From NCBI RefSeq assembly GCF_015529805.1, contig NZ_CP064654.1, forward strand, positions 2,418,001 to 2,482,000: a DNA stretch of 64,000 bases, in the 5' to 3' direction. Below, piece by piece: positions 36,013 to 44,271 of this stretch (position 1 is its first letter; every line of letters starts with the position of its first letter). The notes beneath the pieces were generated by a model. It saw only the letters and a list, made by a program, of their open reading frames with translations. It searched no databases and was not told the origin of the DNA. The DNA is from Qipengyuania soli (GTDB taxonomy: Bacteria; Pseudomonadota; Alphaproteobacteria; Sphingomonadales; Sphingomonadaceae). Made by a program: the position numbers and the translations under genes.

Positions 36013-38484
36013 TTAGTCTAGAATTACGTCAACCTCGTCCACGCGCATCGCAGCCCCCGCCAGACTCTCCGCTTCTAGCAGCAATTCATCGTCGACCGAG
36101 CCTTGCGGCGTCGCCTCGCGTCCGATCATTACCATGACCGGCACGGCCAACGGACTGACGCGATCCAACTCGACATGGACCAGCTGCTCGGCCGCCCGGT
36201 CGAGGAGGTCGCCCAACCGTCCCACATCGGTCATCCGCGTCCGCGCGTCCGCCCAGGCAGCCTCGAGCAGGACATGGTCTGGTTCATACTTGCGCAGAAC
36301 GTCGTAGATGAGGTCGGTCGAGAAGGTGACCTGCTTCCCCGTCTTGCGCTTGCCAGGGTGCTGGCGCTCGACCAGCCCGCCGATCACTGCCACCTCGCGG
36401 AAGGCGCGCCGCAGCAGGTGCGAATTCTGCACCCACTCAACGAACTCATCCTGCAAAATGTCCGGCGACAAGAGCGGGGCGGGATCCTTTACCGGCTTCA
36501 ATCCCCATACGGCCAGCGAGTAGTCATTGGCGACGAAACCGCCCGGCATCAGACCCCGGTCCTCCATACGACGCGTGATCAGCATTCCGAGGCTCTGGTT
36601 CGCGTTCCAGCCTTCGAAAGTATAGTAGACGCTGTAGAACCGCTTGGCGTGGGGGAAGCTTTCGACGAGCAGCTGGCCCGGCCCGGGCATCTGCGAACGC
36701 CAGTCCTGGACTTCCAGCCATTCGCGGACGTCGTCGGGAAATCTGCCCCAGCCAGCGCGATCGACAAGCATAAAGCGTACGCGGTCAGCAAGATGGGTAG
36801 TCAGCGGCATACGCTGCCCGCCGTAACTCGGGATCATGGCGCTGGCCTTGGCGGCCTTCACGACCACTTCCATATCCTGCACCTTGATGACCTCGAGACT
36901 CATGCCGGCAAAGGCGAAAGTATCGCCGGGACTGAGCGAGGCAGCGAAGCGCTCCTCTACCTTCCCGAGGCTTCTCCCACCTCTTCCGCGACCTGCATTG
37001 ATGCGCACGTCGAGCATCTCGGAATCGATGATGATCCCTGCATTGAGCCGGTGCCTTGCTGCCTGCTCCGGATGCGAAAGGCGCCACACACCCTTGCCGT
37101 CACGCACGATGCGCTTGAACTTGTCGTAGGCACGCAGGGCATAGCCCCCTGTCGCCACGAATTCGAGGACGCGACCCCAGACCTCCTTGTCGACCCAGGA
37201 ATAAGCAAGGCTGGCGCGCACCTCTGCAAGCAGTTCCTCCTCCTGGAATGGACCGGCACAGGCACAGGCCATGACGTGCTGTGCCAGGACATCGAGCCCG
37301 CCGGGGCGGAAATCCTCCCCGTCGCGCTGACCTTGGTCGACAGCATCCTTGGCCGCCGTCGCCTCAAGGAATTCGAAGCGATTGCCCGGAACCAGCATGG
37401 CGCGGCTGGGCTGATCGAGCCGGTGGTTGGCGCGGCCGATCCGCTGGAGCAGGCGTGAGGAACCCTTGGGCGCGCCCATCTGCACGACCAGATCGATATC
37501 ACCCCAGTCGACGCCAAGATCGAGGCTGGCGGTCGCCACGAGTGCGCGCAATTCGCCACGCGCCATCGCTCCTTCGACCTTGCGGCGAGCTTCCTTGGAG
37601 AGTGAGCCGTGGTGGACGCCGATGGGCAGATTGTCCTCGTTCACATCCCACAGGTTCTGGAAGATGTACTCGGCCAGAAAGCGCGTGTTGGTGAAGATCA
37701 GGGTCGTGCGGTTCTTTCGGATCTGGTCGTAAAGTTGTGGAATCGCCCAGGTCGCGGCATGCCCGCCCCAAGGGACTCGCTCTTCGTCCGGCAGGAGTAT
37801 CTCGACCTCTGCCGGCGCGCCCTGCTCGCCCTCGACCAGTTCGACCGCATCTATGTCGCCCCACGGTGCCAGCCATTCGCGAAAACTCTCTGGGCTCGCG
37901 ACAGTCGCGGAGAGCGCGGCGCGCCGCATGTCAGGAGCGATAGCCTGCAGGCGAGAGAGTGCCAGTGCCAGCAAGTCGCCGCGCTTGCCCGTAGCAAAGG
38001 CGTGAACCTCGTCGATGACGATGCGCTTCAATCCACGAAACAACTCGAAGCTCTCGGGATAGGACAGGAGCAGCGAGAGGCTTTCCGGTGTGGTCAGCAG
38101 AATGTGCGGCGGCCGCTCGCGCTGGCGCTTCTTGCGGTCCGAGGGCGTGTCGCCGCTGCGCGTTTCGATGCGGATCGGCAGACCCATCTCCTCGACCGGG
38201 GTGAGGAGGTTACGCTGGACGTCATGCGCCAGAGCCTTGAGGGGTGAGACGTAAAGTGTGTGCAAACCTTCTGGAGGAGCACGGCTTTCGAGCCGTGAAG
38301 GTGCGAAGTCCGCCAGCGTGGGAAGGAATCCCGCCAGCGTCTTGCCTGCGCCGGTGTCCGCCACCAGCAGGGCGTGGCGACCGGCATCACTCGCCGCGAG
38401 CATTTCTTCCTGATGGCGCCGGACTCGCCAGCCGCGCCCGGAAAACCAGGCAGCAATTTCCTGTGGTATGCGCTCTGGCTCCAT
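36013..38484 (-). CDS. DEXH-box helicase, ligase-associated (Lhr-like) type
   Basis: 823 residues. Helicase motifs in order: Walker A ADTGAGKTLAG, DEVH box IDEVHAF, SAT (LSATVAS), and motif VI QRIGRANHR. A winged-helix and Lhr-core C-terminal half follows. The length and pattern match the family called ligase-associated DNA damage response helicase, normally next to an ATP-dependent ligase, an exonuclease and a phosphoesterase; none of these is next to it here. Start chosen at 38484 with GGGAGG upstream; a longer frame to 38685 overlaps the divergent small gene. Confidence 0.88.
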   Translation of the reverse strand: MEPERIPQEIAAWFSGRGWRVRRHQEEMLAASDAGRHALLVADTGAGKTLAGFLPTLADFAPSRLESRAPPEGLHTLYVSPLKALAHDVQRNLLTPVEEMGLPIRIETRSGDTPSDRKKRQRERPPHILLTTPESLSLLLSYPESFELFRGLKRIVIDEVHAFATGKRGDLLALALSRLQAIAPDMRRAALSATVASPESFREWLAPWGDIDAVELVEGEQGAPAEVEILLPDEERVPWGGHAATWAIPQLYDQIRKNRTTLIFTNTRFLAEYIFQNLWDVNEDNLPIGVHHGSLSKEARRKVEGAMARGELRALVATASLDLGVDWGDIDLVVQMGAPKGSSRLLQRIGRANHRLDQPSRAMLVPGNRFEFLEATAAKDAVDQGQRDGEDFRPGGLDVLAQHVMACACAGPFQEEELLAEVRASLAYSWVDKEVWGRVLEFVATGGYALRAYDKFKRIVRDGKGVWRLSHPEQAARHRLNAGIIIDSEMLDVRINAGRGRGGRSLGKVEERFAASLSPGDTFAFAGMSLEVIKVQDMEVVVKAAKASAMIPSYGGQRMPLTTHLADRVRFMLVDRAGWGRFPDDVREWLEVQDWRSQMPGPGQLLVESFPHAKRFYSVYYTFEGWNANQSLGMLITRRMEDRGLMPGGFVANDYSLAVWGLKPVKDPAPLLSPDILQDEFVEWVQNSHLLRRAFREVAVIGGLVERQHPGKRKTGKQVTFSTDLIYDVLRKYEPDHVLLEAAWADARTRMTDVGRLGDLLDRAAEQLVHVELDRVSPLAVPVMVMIGREATPQGSVDDELLLEAESLAGAAMRVDEVDVILD

Positions 38485-38580
38485 GCCTCCCTGATATGGT
38501 ATGGAGACGCCAACCAACAAGATTTGACGGGTTCCTCGAGGTCGCAACCGCAAGGGCGCATGCAGCGACGGAGGATGTCC

Positions 38581-38802
38581 ATGGGTTACGTGAAACTGGC
38601 AATCCAGGGCGAAAGCCACCTCGGCATCGTCAACACCGACCAGATTACCTACATCACACAGGGCATCTATGGTGCCTCGATCCACTTCTCATCGGGCGAA
38701 TACCTCGTGTGCGACGGGGACCTCGATGAAGTGGCCGAGAAGCTCTTCGGCACGGCGGAGCGTGTTAGCGAATATGTCCTTGCCAAGCCGCCGACGCCCT
38801 GA
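38581..38802 (+). CDS. Small hypothetical protein
   Basis: 73 residues, unrecognised. Residues alternate as in a short beta-sheet (YVKLAIQGESHLGIVNTDQI), with an acidic helix near the C-terminus (DGDLDEVAEKLFG). The start is 38581, because GGAGG lies 6 bases before it and directly against the other ATG at 38575. It is divergent from the helicase (96-base gap) and convergent with the membrane J-like gene. Confidence 0.6.
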   Translation: MGYVKLAIQGESHLGIVNTDQITYITQGIYGASIHFSSGEYLVCDGDLDEVAEKLFGTAERVSEYVLAKPPTP

Positions 38803-38813
38803 ATGTCCTCGGT

Positions 38814-39815
38814 CTAGATCGAGACGAGCAAGGACGAAGGAGCGTCCTGCGGGCGAGCCAGTAGTGCTTCAAGCAGGGCGATAGTCACGTCACAGCGGTG
38901 TTGGTCTGTAAGATTGGCCAACGAAGCATTGATAGCGATAGGATCGAGACCCGTCGAACGTTGGACCGCGGCCATCGTCCAAGTAGGAAGGGCTCGCTGC
39001 GGCTCTGGATTGTCGACGCCTTTGGGCACAAAATCGATCGATGCAATCCATTCGCGAGCGATCGCCTGCTCTTCTGAAAGCGCGGCTTTGTCCAGCATAG
39101 GCACGCCATCGAAGTAGCTGTGTCCGGTGACTTCCCGACATGCGGTTCCGCCTTCCTCTCTCGCAGCTCGTAACCAAGAAAGCTGCAACCGGCTAAGCTG
39201 CAGCAATTCCGTCCTGGGCAGGAAGGCGCGGGAATTCATCATGGTAGAGCGCAGAAACGAACGTGCGTTTTCAAGATCAGTGTCGCCGTATTCGTCGCCG
39301 ATGCCACTGATTAGCTCTTCGGCAAAAGCGGGATTTGCTCTCTTAAGGCGTTCATATGTGAAGCTTTCGCCAAAGAGAGCCGGCACTACCTCATCGACCC
39401 TCGCACCATTCCAGGTATAATCTTTCGAAACGACCCTCCTGCCATCGTCCTCGGGCTCATCGAAAAAATTCGTTACGACCCCAAGCAGTTTCATCAAAAG
39501 CAAGGCGACTAAAGCAAGGGTCACGATCCAGAGACGCCAAATTTCTAGACGACCGAAAAGACGCTCAATTCGACTCCCGTTGGCCGTCGGATGGGCCTCC
39601 GGCTCTTGGGGCTCTCCAACCGTTCCCGTAATCCCGCTTGCGGCAATCGACAGCGCAGCATCGCGCGCCTCATTCAATCGAGAAAAGCTGGTCGTCGATG
39701 TAGACAGCCCAAGACTTGTCACTTTCCTGGCATAGGCTTCGCGAATTGCCTGCGTGTCAGTTGTCGCGTCGATGCCGAGTTCGCGCCAAGGCCAAGGCCG
39801 CCGCCACAAACCCAC
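38814..39815 (-). CDS. Membrane protein with degenerate J-like domain
   Basis: 333 residues. The first 60 residues look like a J domain in outline (PWRELGIDATTDTQAIREAYARKV, then a second helix RLNEARDAA) but the HPD tripeptide is absent. A hydrophobic helix is at about 95-115 (WIVTLALVALLLMKLLGVV). The remaining 220 residues are unrecognised, probably periplasmic, with AREEGGTACREVTGHS near residue 225. Start is GTG at 39815, 6 bases beyond the phosphomannomutase stop. Base composition is lower than its neighbours: 28 of 60 bases are G or C at 39301-39360. Confidence 0.6.
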   Translation of the reverse strand: MGLWRRPWPWRELGIDATTDTQAIREAYARKVTSLGLSTSTTSFSRLNEARDAALSIAASGITGTVGEPQEPEAHPTANGSRIERLFGRLEIWRLWIVTLALVALLLMKLLGVVTNFFDEPEDDGRRVVSKDYTWNGARVDEVVPALFGESFTYERLKRANPAFAEELISGIGDEYGDTDLENARSFLRSTMMNSRAFLPRTELLQLSRLQLSWLRAAREEGGTACREVTGHSYFDGVPMLDKAALSEEQAIAREWIASIDFVPKGVDNPEPQRALPTWTMAAVQRSTGLDPIAINASLANLTDQHRCDVTIALLEALLARPQDAPSSLLVSI

Positions 39816-39821
39816 CTTGGA

Positions 39822-41225
39822 TCAGTGTCCCGCCTGCGGTCCGCGCTCGAGCCCACTCAGCGCCAATTGTTCGTCGATCTGGGCGACGAGGCGATCGAGG
39901 CCTGCCTGGCTCTCGCTCTCGGCGCGGGCGACGAGAACGTCTTGCGTGTTCGAGGCGCGCAGAAGCCACCAGCCATCGTCGGTGGTCACGCGGACACCGT
40001 CGGTAGTGTCCGCAACCGCATCGCTCGCAGCAATCCGGGCTGCGATTTCTCCGATGGCGGCGAACTTGCGCTCCTCGTCGACCTGGAAGCGCAGCTCGGG
40101 TGTGTTGACCATGGCCGGCATGGCGCCGCGCAGTTCGGTGACGCTCTGGCCCAGCCGCGCAGCCGCCGCAATCAGGCGAACGCCGGCGTAAAGCGCGTCG
40201 TCGAAACCGTAGTATTCGTCGGCAAAGAAGACGTGGCCGCTCATTTCCCCCGCCAAAGGTGAGGAAACTTCCTTCATTTTGGACTTAATTAGCGAGTGGC
40301 CTGTCTTCCACATCAGCGGGGTGCCGCCGCATTTCGCGACGTGGTCGAACAGGGCGCGGCTCGCCTTCACGTCGGCGATGATCGTGCCGCCGCTGCGTCG
40401 TTTCAGCAGGTCCTCGGCATAAATCATCAGCAGCTGGTCGCCCCAGATCACCCGCCCCTGGCCGTCGATCGCACCGATCCGGTCGCCGTCCCCGTCGAAG
40501 GCCACACCGAAATCGAGGGACTTTGCGGAGACGAGCGCACGCAAATCCTCAAGGTTTGCCTCGACAGTAGGATCGGGATGATGATTGGGAAAATTGCCGT
40601 CGACTTCAGTGTAGAGAAGGTGGTGCTCGCCGGGCAGCGCCGCGGTGAGCTTCTCGAGCGCGGGGCCCGCCGCGCCATTGCCCGCGTCCCAGCCGATCCG
40701 CATGGAGGACAGGACCGCAGGCTCGATCCCGTCGAGCGCGGACAGCATCTTGGCGACATAGGCGTCCATGACATCGCGGTCCTCGACGCTGCCATTTCCG
40801 TCCGCCCACTCGCCCGCCGCGCCGCGACGACCAAGTTCCTGGATGTCGGCGCCGAAAAACGGTCGGCCCTGAAACACCATCTTGAAGCCGTTGTAATTGG
40901 CGGGGTTGTGGCTGCCGGTTATCTGGATGCCGCCATCCACGTCCTCGGCTGAGGCTTCGGCATAGTAAAGCATCGGCGTCGGCCCCATGCCGACGCGCAC
41001 GACGTCCATCCCCGAAGCGGTCAGCCCCTCGACCAGTGCGTGCTCGAGCATCGGCGAGGACACGCGCCCGTCGTAACCTACCGCGACGCGCTTGCCCCCT
41101 GCCTCGCCCAGCATCGTCCCGAAGCCGCGACCGATCGCGCGGGCATCGTCGGGGCCCAGCGTCTCGCCGATGATCCCGCGAATGTCGTATTCGCGAAGCA
41201 CGGTGGGGTGGAAGGTGTGAGTCAT
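39822..41225 (-). CDS. Phosphomannomutase / phosphoglucomutase
   Basis: 467 residues. Catalytic Ser loop TGSHNPANYNG, the Mg site DGDGDRIGA, and the sugar-binding loop GEMSGHVFF. It converts hexose 6- and 1-phosphates, feeding GDP-mannose or UDP-glucose needed for polysaccharide and lipid headgroups. The ATG at 41225 overlaps the upstream J-domain stop as TGATG. Members of this type often act on both mannose and glucose phosphates; manB or algC could fit, so no symbol is given. Confidence 0.93.
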   Translation of the reverse strand: MTHTFHPTVLREYDIRGIIGETLGPDDARAIGRGFGTMLGEAGGKRVAVGYDGRVSSPMLEHALVEGLTASGMDVVRVGMGPTPMLYYAEASAEDVDGGIQITGSHNPANYNGFKMVFQGRPFFGADIQELGRRGAAGEWADGNGSVEDRDVMDAYVAKMLSALDGIEPAVLSSMRIGWDAGNGAAGPALEKLTAALPGEHHLLYTEVDGNFPNHHPDPTVEANLEDLRALVSAKSLDFGVAFDGDGDRIGAIDGQGRVIWGDQLLMIYAEDLLKRRSGGTIIADVKASRALFDHVAKCGGTPLMWKTGHSLIKSKMKEVSSPLAGEMSGHVFFADEYYGFDDALYAGVRLIAAAARLGQSVTELRGAMPAMVNTPELRFQVDEERKFAAIGEIAARIAASDAVADTTDGVRVTTDDGWWLLRASNTQDVLVARAESESQAGLDRLVAQIDEQLALSGLERGPQAGH

Positions 41226-41524
41226 CAATTCTGCTCCGGTGTCTCGTACGGCAGGTTCTCGACCAGCAGATCGCGGGCTGCGTTGAGTTCCTGCATCGCG
41301 GCGTTGGTGCCGCCCCTGTCGGGATGAATCATTGCGGTCATGCGACGGTGCGCCTCGCGAATTTCACGCGCATCCGCAGCGGCGCTCACCCCGAGCAGCT
41401 TGCGGGCCTTGAACAGCGCCTGCGAGCGGGTGTCGGGTGTGGAGAGGTATTCCCACGGCCATTTGCCGAAGATCCAGCGGCATGCGACCGATACCAGCAC
41501 GGCAATGGCTATAAGGCGGGTCAT
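41225..41524 (-). CDS. Small membrane-anchored J-domain protein
   Basis: 99 residues. One N-terminal membrane helix (about 3-18) is followed by a J domain (about 40-95) with the intact HPD in MIHPDRGGTN, preceded by REIREAHRRM. The layout is that of TIM14/Pam18-like J proteins: it should stimulate a DnaK-type ATPase at the membrane. It is translated with phosphomannomutase (TGATG) and lies 8 bases from mipZ. Compare the degenerate J-like protein at 38.8-39.8 kb, on the other side of the mutase. Confidence 0.85.
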   Translation of the reverse strand: MTRLIAIAVLVSVACRWIFGKWPWEYLSTPDTRSQALFKARKLLGVSAAADAREIREAHRRMTAMIHPDRGGTNAAMQELNAARDLLVENLPYETPEQN

Positions 41525-41532
41525 GCGGCGGG

Positions 41533-42330
41533 TTACTCCGGCTGGACGGCAGTGTCTCCGGGCAGTCGTAAGCCTTTGACGAGCCCGCGCAACTCCTGTC
41601 GCGCGACGAGGTGGCTGGTGCCGAGGTCGCCCAGCTGCCCCTTGTCGAGCAAGGTCAGGCCCGAGGGGAAGAGCTCGCGGTAGATCACACGCTCCGACAA
41701 TCCCCTGGCGATGCGGAAACCCACGCGCTTGGCCATCTCGTTCAACGCCTGTTCGATACGTGCCATGTTACGCGCTTCTGTGTGGCCGGTGCGGTTGCGA
41801 ACGACCACCCAGTCCATCTGGCGCCGGTTCTGCTCGATACTCGCGCGGCTGCGCTTGAGGCGCGCTTCCCAGATGAGCTCGGCATAGAAGGACAGTTTCT
41901 TGACCTTGAAACTCTCGCCCTCGACCTGGCCGATGAGATCGAAGTCGACGAAGCTGTCGTTCATCGGGGTCACCAGAGTGTCAGATGTCGTCGCAGCATG
42001 GCGCGCGAGGGGGTCGTCACGACCAGGCGTATCGATGACCACGAAATCCGCTCCGGCCGCCTTGTCGGCGATGAATGCCTCGAAACCAGCTTCGTCCATT
42101 CCCTCGACCACGTGACATTCCACCGTGGGCAGGTCGATGCCGCGGCGCTTCATTGTGTCCGCGCGGTTCTCGAAATAGCGGCACATGGTTTGCTGGCGGT
42201 GATCGAGGTCGAACGCCACCACTCGTGCGCCGCGAAATGCGAGCGCAACGGCAACATGCACTGCAGTGGTGGACTTGCCCGTACCGCCCTTTTCGTTGGC
42301 GAAGACGATACGGTGGGGAGCGGCGGTCAT
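41533..42330 (-). CDS. mipZ: Division-plane positioning ATPase MipZ
   Basis: 265 residues from ATG 42330. ParA-family deviant Walker A KGGTGKST near residue 14-21, with DLDHRQQT, VIDTPGRDD, and a long MipZ-type middle with a basic patch (EARLKRSRASIEQNRR). MipZ binds ParB at the chromosome origin and inhibits FtsZ near the poles, placing the ring at mid-cell; Caulobacter is the reference. ATG 42342 (MDPSM) is an alternative start. No ribosome site is good for either. Confidence 0.9.
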   Translation of the reverse strand: MTAAPHRIVFANEKGGTGKSTTAVHVAVALAFRGARVVAFDLDHRQQTMCRYFENRADTMKRRGIDLPTVECHVVEGMDEAGFEAFIADKAAGADFVVIDTPGRDDPLARHAATTSDTLVTPMNDSFVDFDLIGQVEGESFKVKKLSFYAELIWEARLKRSRASIEQNRRQMDWVVVRNRTGHTEARNMARIEQALNEMAKRVGFRIARGLSERVIYRELFPSGLTLLDKGQLGDLGTSHLVARQELRGLVKGLRLPGDTAVQPE

Positions 42331-42496
42331 TGAAGGGTCCATGCTGTATTCTGTTGCACGGCTCCTATCCAAGCACGCCATCTGCCGCAACGCGCGGTCC
42401 GGCAAGGCGGGTGACAATTCCACTGTCGCGGTTTCTCTGGCCAGCGCACGCCCCGCCTCCTATGCGTCGGCCCGAAGCGGACTTGGGAGAGCGACG

Positions 42497-43342
42497 CTGA
42501 TTACCGTTACGAAGCTGGACGAATTGCGCCGCGAGACAGACGCGCTGAAAGGATCGGGTACACTCGCCCTCGTCCCGACGATGGGCGCACTGCACGAAGG
42601 CCATCTGACCTTGGTGCGTGAGGCGCGCGGAAAGTCTGACCACGTCGCGGTTTCGATCTTCGTCAATCCACGCCAGTTCGGTGCAGGCGAGGACCTCGAT
42701 TCGTATCCACGACAGCTTGAGCGCGACGCCGAGTTGCTCGCACGTGAGGGCGTGGCCCTGCTTTGGGCACCGACACCGGGAGAGGTCTATCCCGAGGGCT
42801 ATGCCACCAGCATCTCGGTCAGCGGAGTAAGCGAGGGTCTGTGCGGAGCTGCCCGGCCGGGCCACTTCGACGGTGTTGCCACCGTCGTGTGCAAACTGTT
42901 CAACGAGGTCCGGCCCGACATGGCATTCTTCGGCGAGAAGGACTGGCAGCAGTTGGCCGTCATCCGGCGCATGGCGCGCGACCTCGACCTCACACTCCCT
43001 CATGCCGATGCCATCCATGGAGTTGGGATCGTGCGCGAACCCGATGGTCTCGCGATGTCGAGCCGAAACGCTTATCTGTCGCAGGAGCAGCGCGTGCAGG
43101 CGGCAGGCCTTTCCGCCGCCATGCGCGAGGCAATCGCACGGATCGCCAAGGGCGCCGACGCAGGGGAAGCGATTGCAGACCTCAAGGCCGCCATCATCGC
43201 CGCGGGCTTCGAGGCAGTCGATTATGCCGAGCTTCGCGATGCCGATTCAATTGCTCCGCTGTCGAGCCCGAATGGGAATGCTCGCCTGTTTGTCGCAGCC
43301 CGGATCGGGGGCACGCGTCTCATCGACAATATGGCGGTGTGA
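42497..43342 (+). CDS. panC: Pantothenate synthetase
   Basis: 281 residues. Motifs: PTMGALHEGHL (ATP site), FVNPRQFG, ATVVCKLFN, FFGEKDWQQLA, and MSSRNAYL (KMSKS-like). It joins pantoate and beta-alanine. No ATG fits: the nearest in-frame ATG is 42341, which would add 52 unrelated residues. The best start is CTG at 42497, with GGGAGA 6 bases upstream; ATT at 42500 is a close second. Both would be rare start codons. Divergent from mipZ. Confidence 0.85.
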   Translation: MITVTKLDELRRETDALKGSGTLALVPTMGALHEGHLTLVREARGKSDHVAVSIFVNPRQFGAGEDLDSYPRQLERDAELLAREGVALLWAPTPGEVYPEGYATSISVSGVSEGLCGAARPGHFDGVATVVCKLFNEVRPDMAFFGEKDWQQLAVIRRMARDLDLTLPHADAIHGVGIVREPDGLAMSSRNAYLSQEQRVQAAGLSAAMREAIARIAKGADAGEAIADLKAAIIAAGFEAVDYAELRDADSIAPLSSPNGNARLFVAARIGGTRLIDNMAV

Positions 43343-43443
43343 GAGCGTCCCCATTTCATGGGAATTGCCTCGTGTTAACGTTTCCGCCAGAGCGACTGCA
43401 CGTCGAAGCTGGCTGGCTACGCCGGCCCTTCGGAGTCGCAATG

Positions 43444-43479
43444 ATCGGGCGCGATGCGCGGAAGCGTTTCGCGCCCGAT
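43444..43479. terminator. Hairpin after panC
   Basis: An 11-base perfect inverted repeat (ATCGGGCGCGA / TCGCGCCCGAT) with a 14-base loop is followed by TTTGCG on the plus strand. It lies 100 bases beyond panC and is the likely terminator for it. It could also stop the tRNA transcript on the opposite strand. Confidence 0.6.
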
Positions 43480-43504
43480 TTGCGTCTGGAACGCTGGAAA
43501 ATGG

Positions 43505-43578
43505 TGGAGCGGGTAAGGGGAATCGAACCCCTCTAGCTAGCTTGGAAGGCTAGTGCATTACCACTATGCTATACCCGC
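43505..43578 (-). tRNA. tRNA-Gly (anticodon UCC)
   Basis: Seventy-four bases including an encoded CCA end. The acceptor stem pairs GCGGGT with ACCCGC; the D loop region is AGCATAGTGGTAATGC; the anticodon arm is CTAGC-CTTCCAA-GCTAG with TCC in the centre; the T arm holds GGTTCGATTCC. It reads GGA and GGG Gly codons. Confidence 0.97.
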
Positions 43579-43668
43579 TCGGCGAGACCCTTGAGGCACC
43601 CGCGGACTAGCGCGCCAATGCCATTGCAGCAGGCGCATCGTCAACCGCTCATCTCAACCACCGGAAAT

Positions 43669-44271
43669 CTATTCCTCGGTTGGTTCGGCCAGGGTTTCGG
43701 CCAGCGTCGGTTCCTCTACCACCGGCTTGGGATCCGGGCTTCCAATGTGGATATCGACGCGCCGGTTGGCGGCACGCCCTCTTTCGTTGGGCGAGCCATC
43801 GGGCAGGGCGTTGGGCGCCACCGGGTTCTGTTCGCCGAAGCCGATCACGGTGATACGCGATTCGGCGATGCCGTTCTCGACCAGGAAGGCCTTCACCGCC
43901 TCGGCGCGCTCGATCGAGGCCTTCATGTTGCTTGCATCGCTACCACCCGAATCGCTGTGACCGCGAAGGATGATGGGCCAGTCCATCGCCGCCTGCGGCG
44001 ACTGGGCGACCGTGGCGATGTCTGCGCGCGCCTGCTCGTCCAGCTCGACGCCCTCCTCGAACCGGACTGTCGTGTCGAGCGGCGCAGGCGCAACCGCTTC
44101 TGCACCGCCGATCGGCTCGACCTGAAATTCGGGGCGGAAGATCGACTTGCCAGTTCCCGATGCTGTCGCTTCCGGTTCGGGTGCGGGATCACGATCGCCG
44201 CACGATACGACCATCGTTGCAAGTAGGGTGACGGCAATGGCCGCTGTTGTGCTGGCTCGACGCGAAGTCAT
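43669..44271 (-). CDS. OmpA-family peptidoglycan-binding lipoprotein
   Basis: 200 residues. The lipobox (ATMVVSC, Cys about 24) indicates lipidation. A short linker leads to an OmpA-like domain (about 90-170): GHSDSGGSD, the IERAEAVKAFL helix, and ITVIGFGEQNPVAPN with NRRVDI. It should bind peptidoglycan from the outer or inner membrane. The ATG overlaps the antiporter stop as ATGA, so the two are co-translated. GGAGAG lies 7 bases upstream. Confidence 0.88.
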   Translation of the reverse strand: MTSRRASTTAAIAVTLLATMVVSCGDRDPAPEPEATASGTGKSIFRPEFQVEPIGGAEAVAPAPLDTTVRFEEGVELDEQARADIATVAQSPQAAMDWPIILRGHSDSGGSDASNMKASIERAEAVKAFLVENGIAESRITVIGFGEQNPVAPNALPDGSPNERGRAANRRVDIHIGSPDPKPVVEEPTLAETLAEPTEE

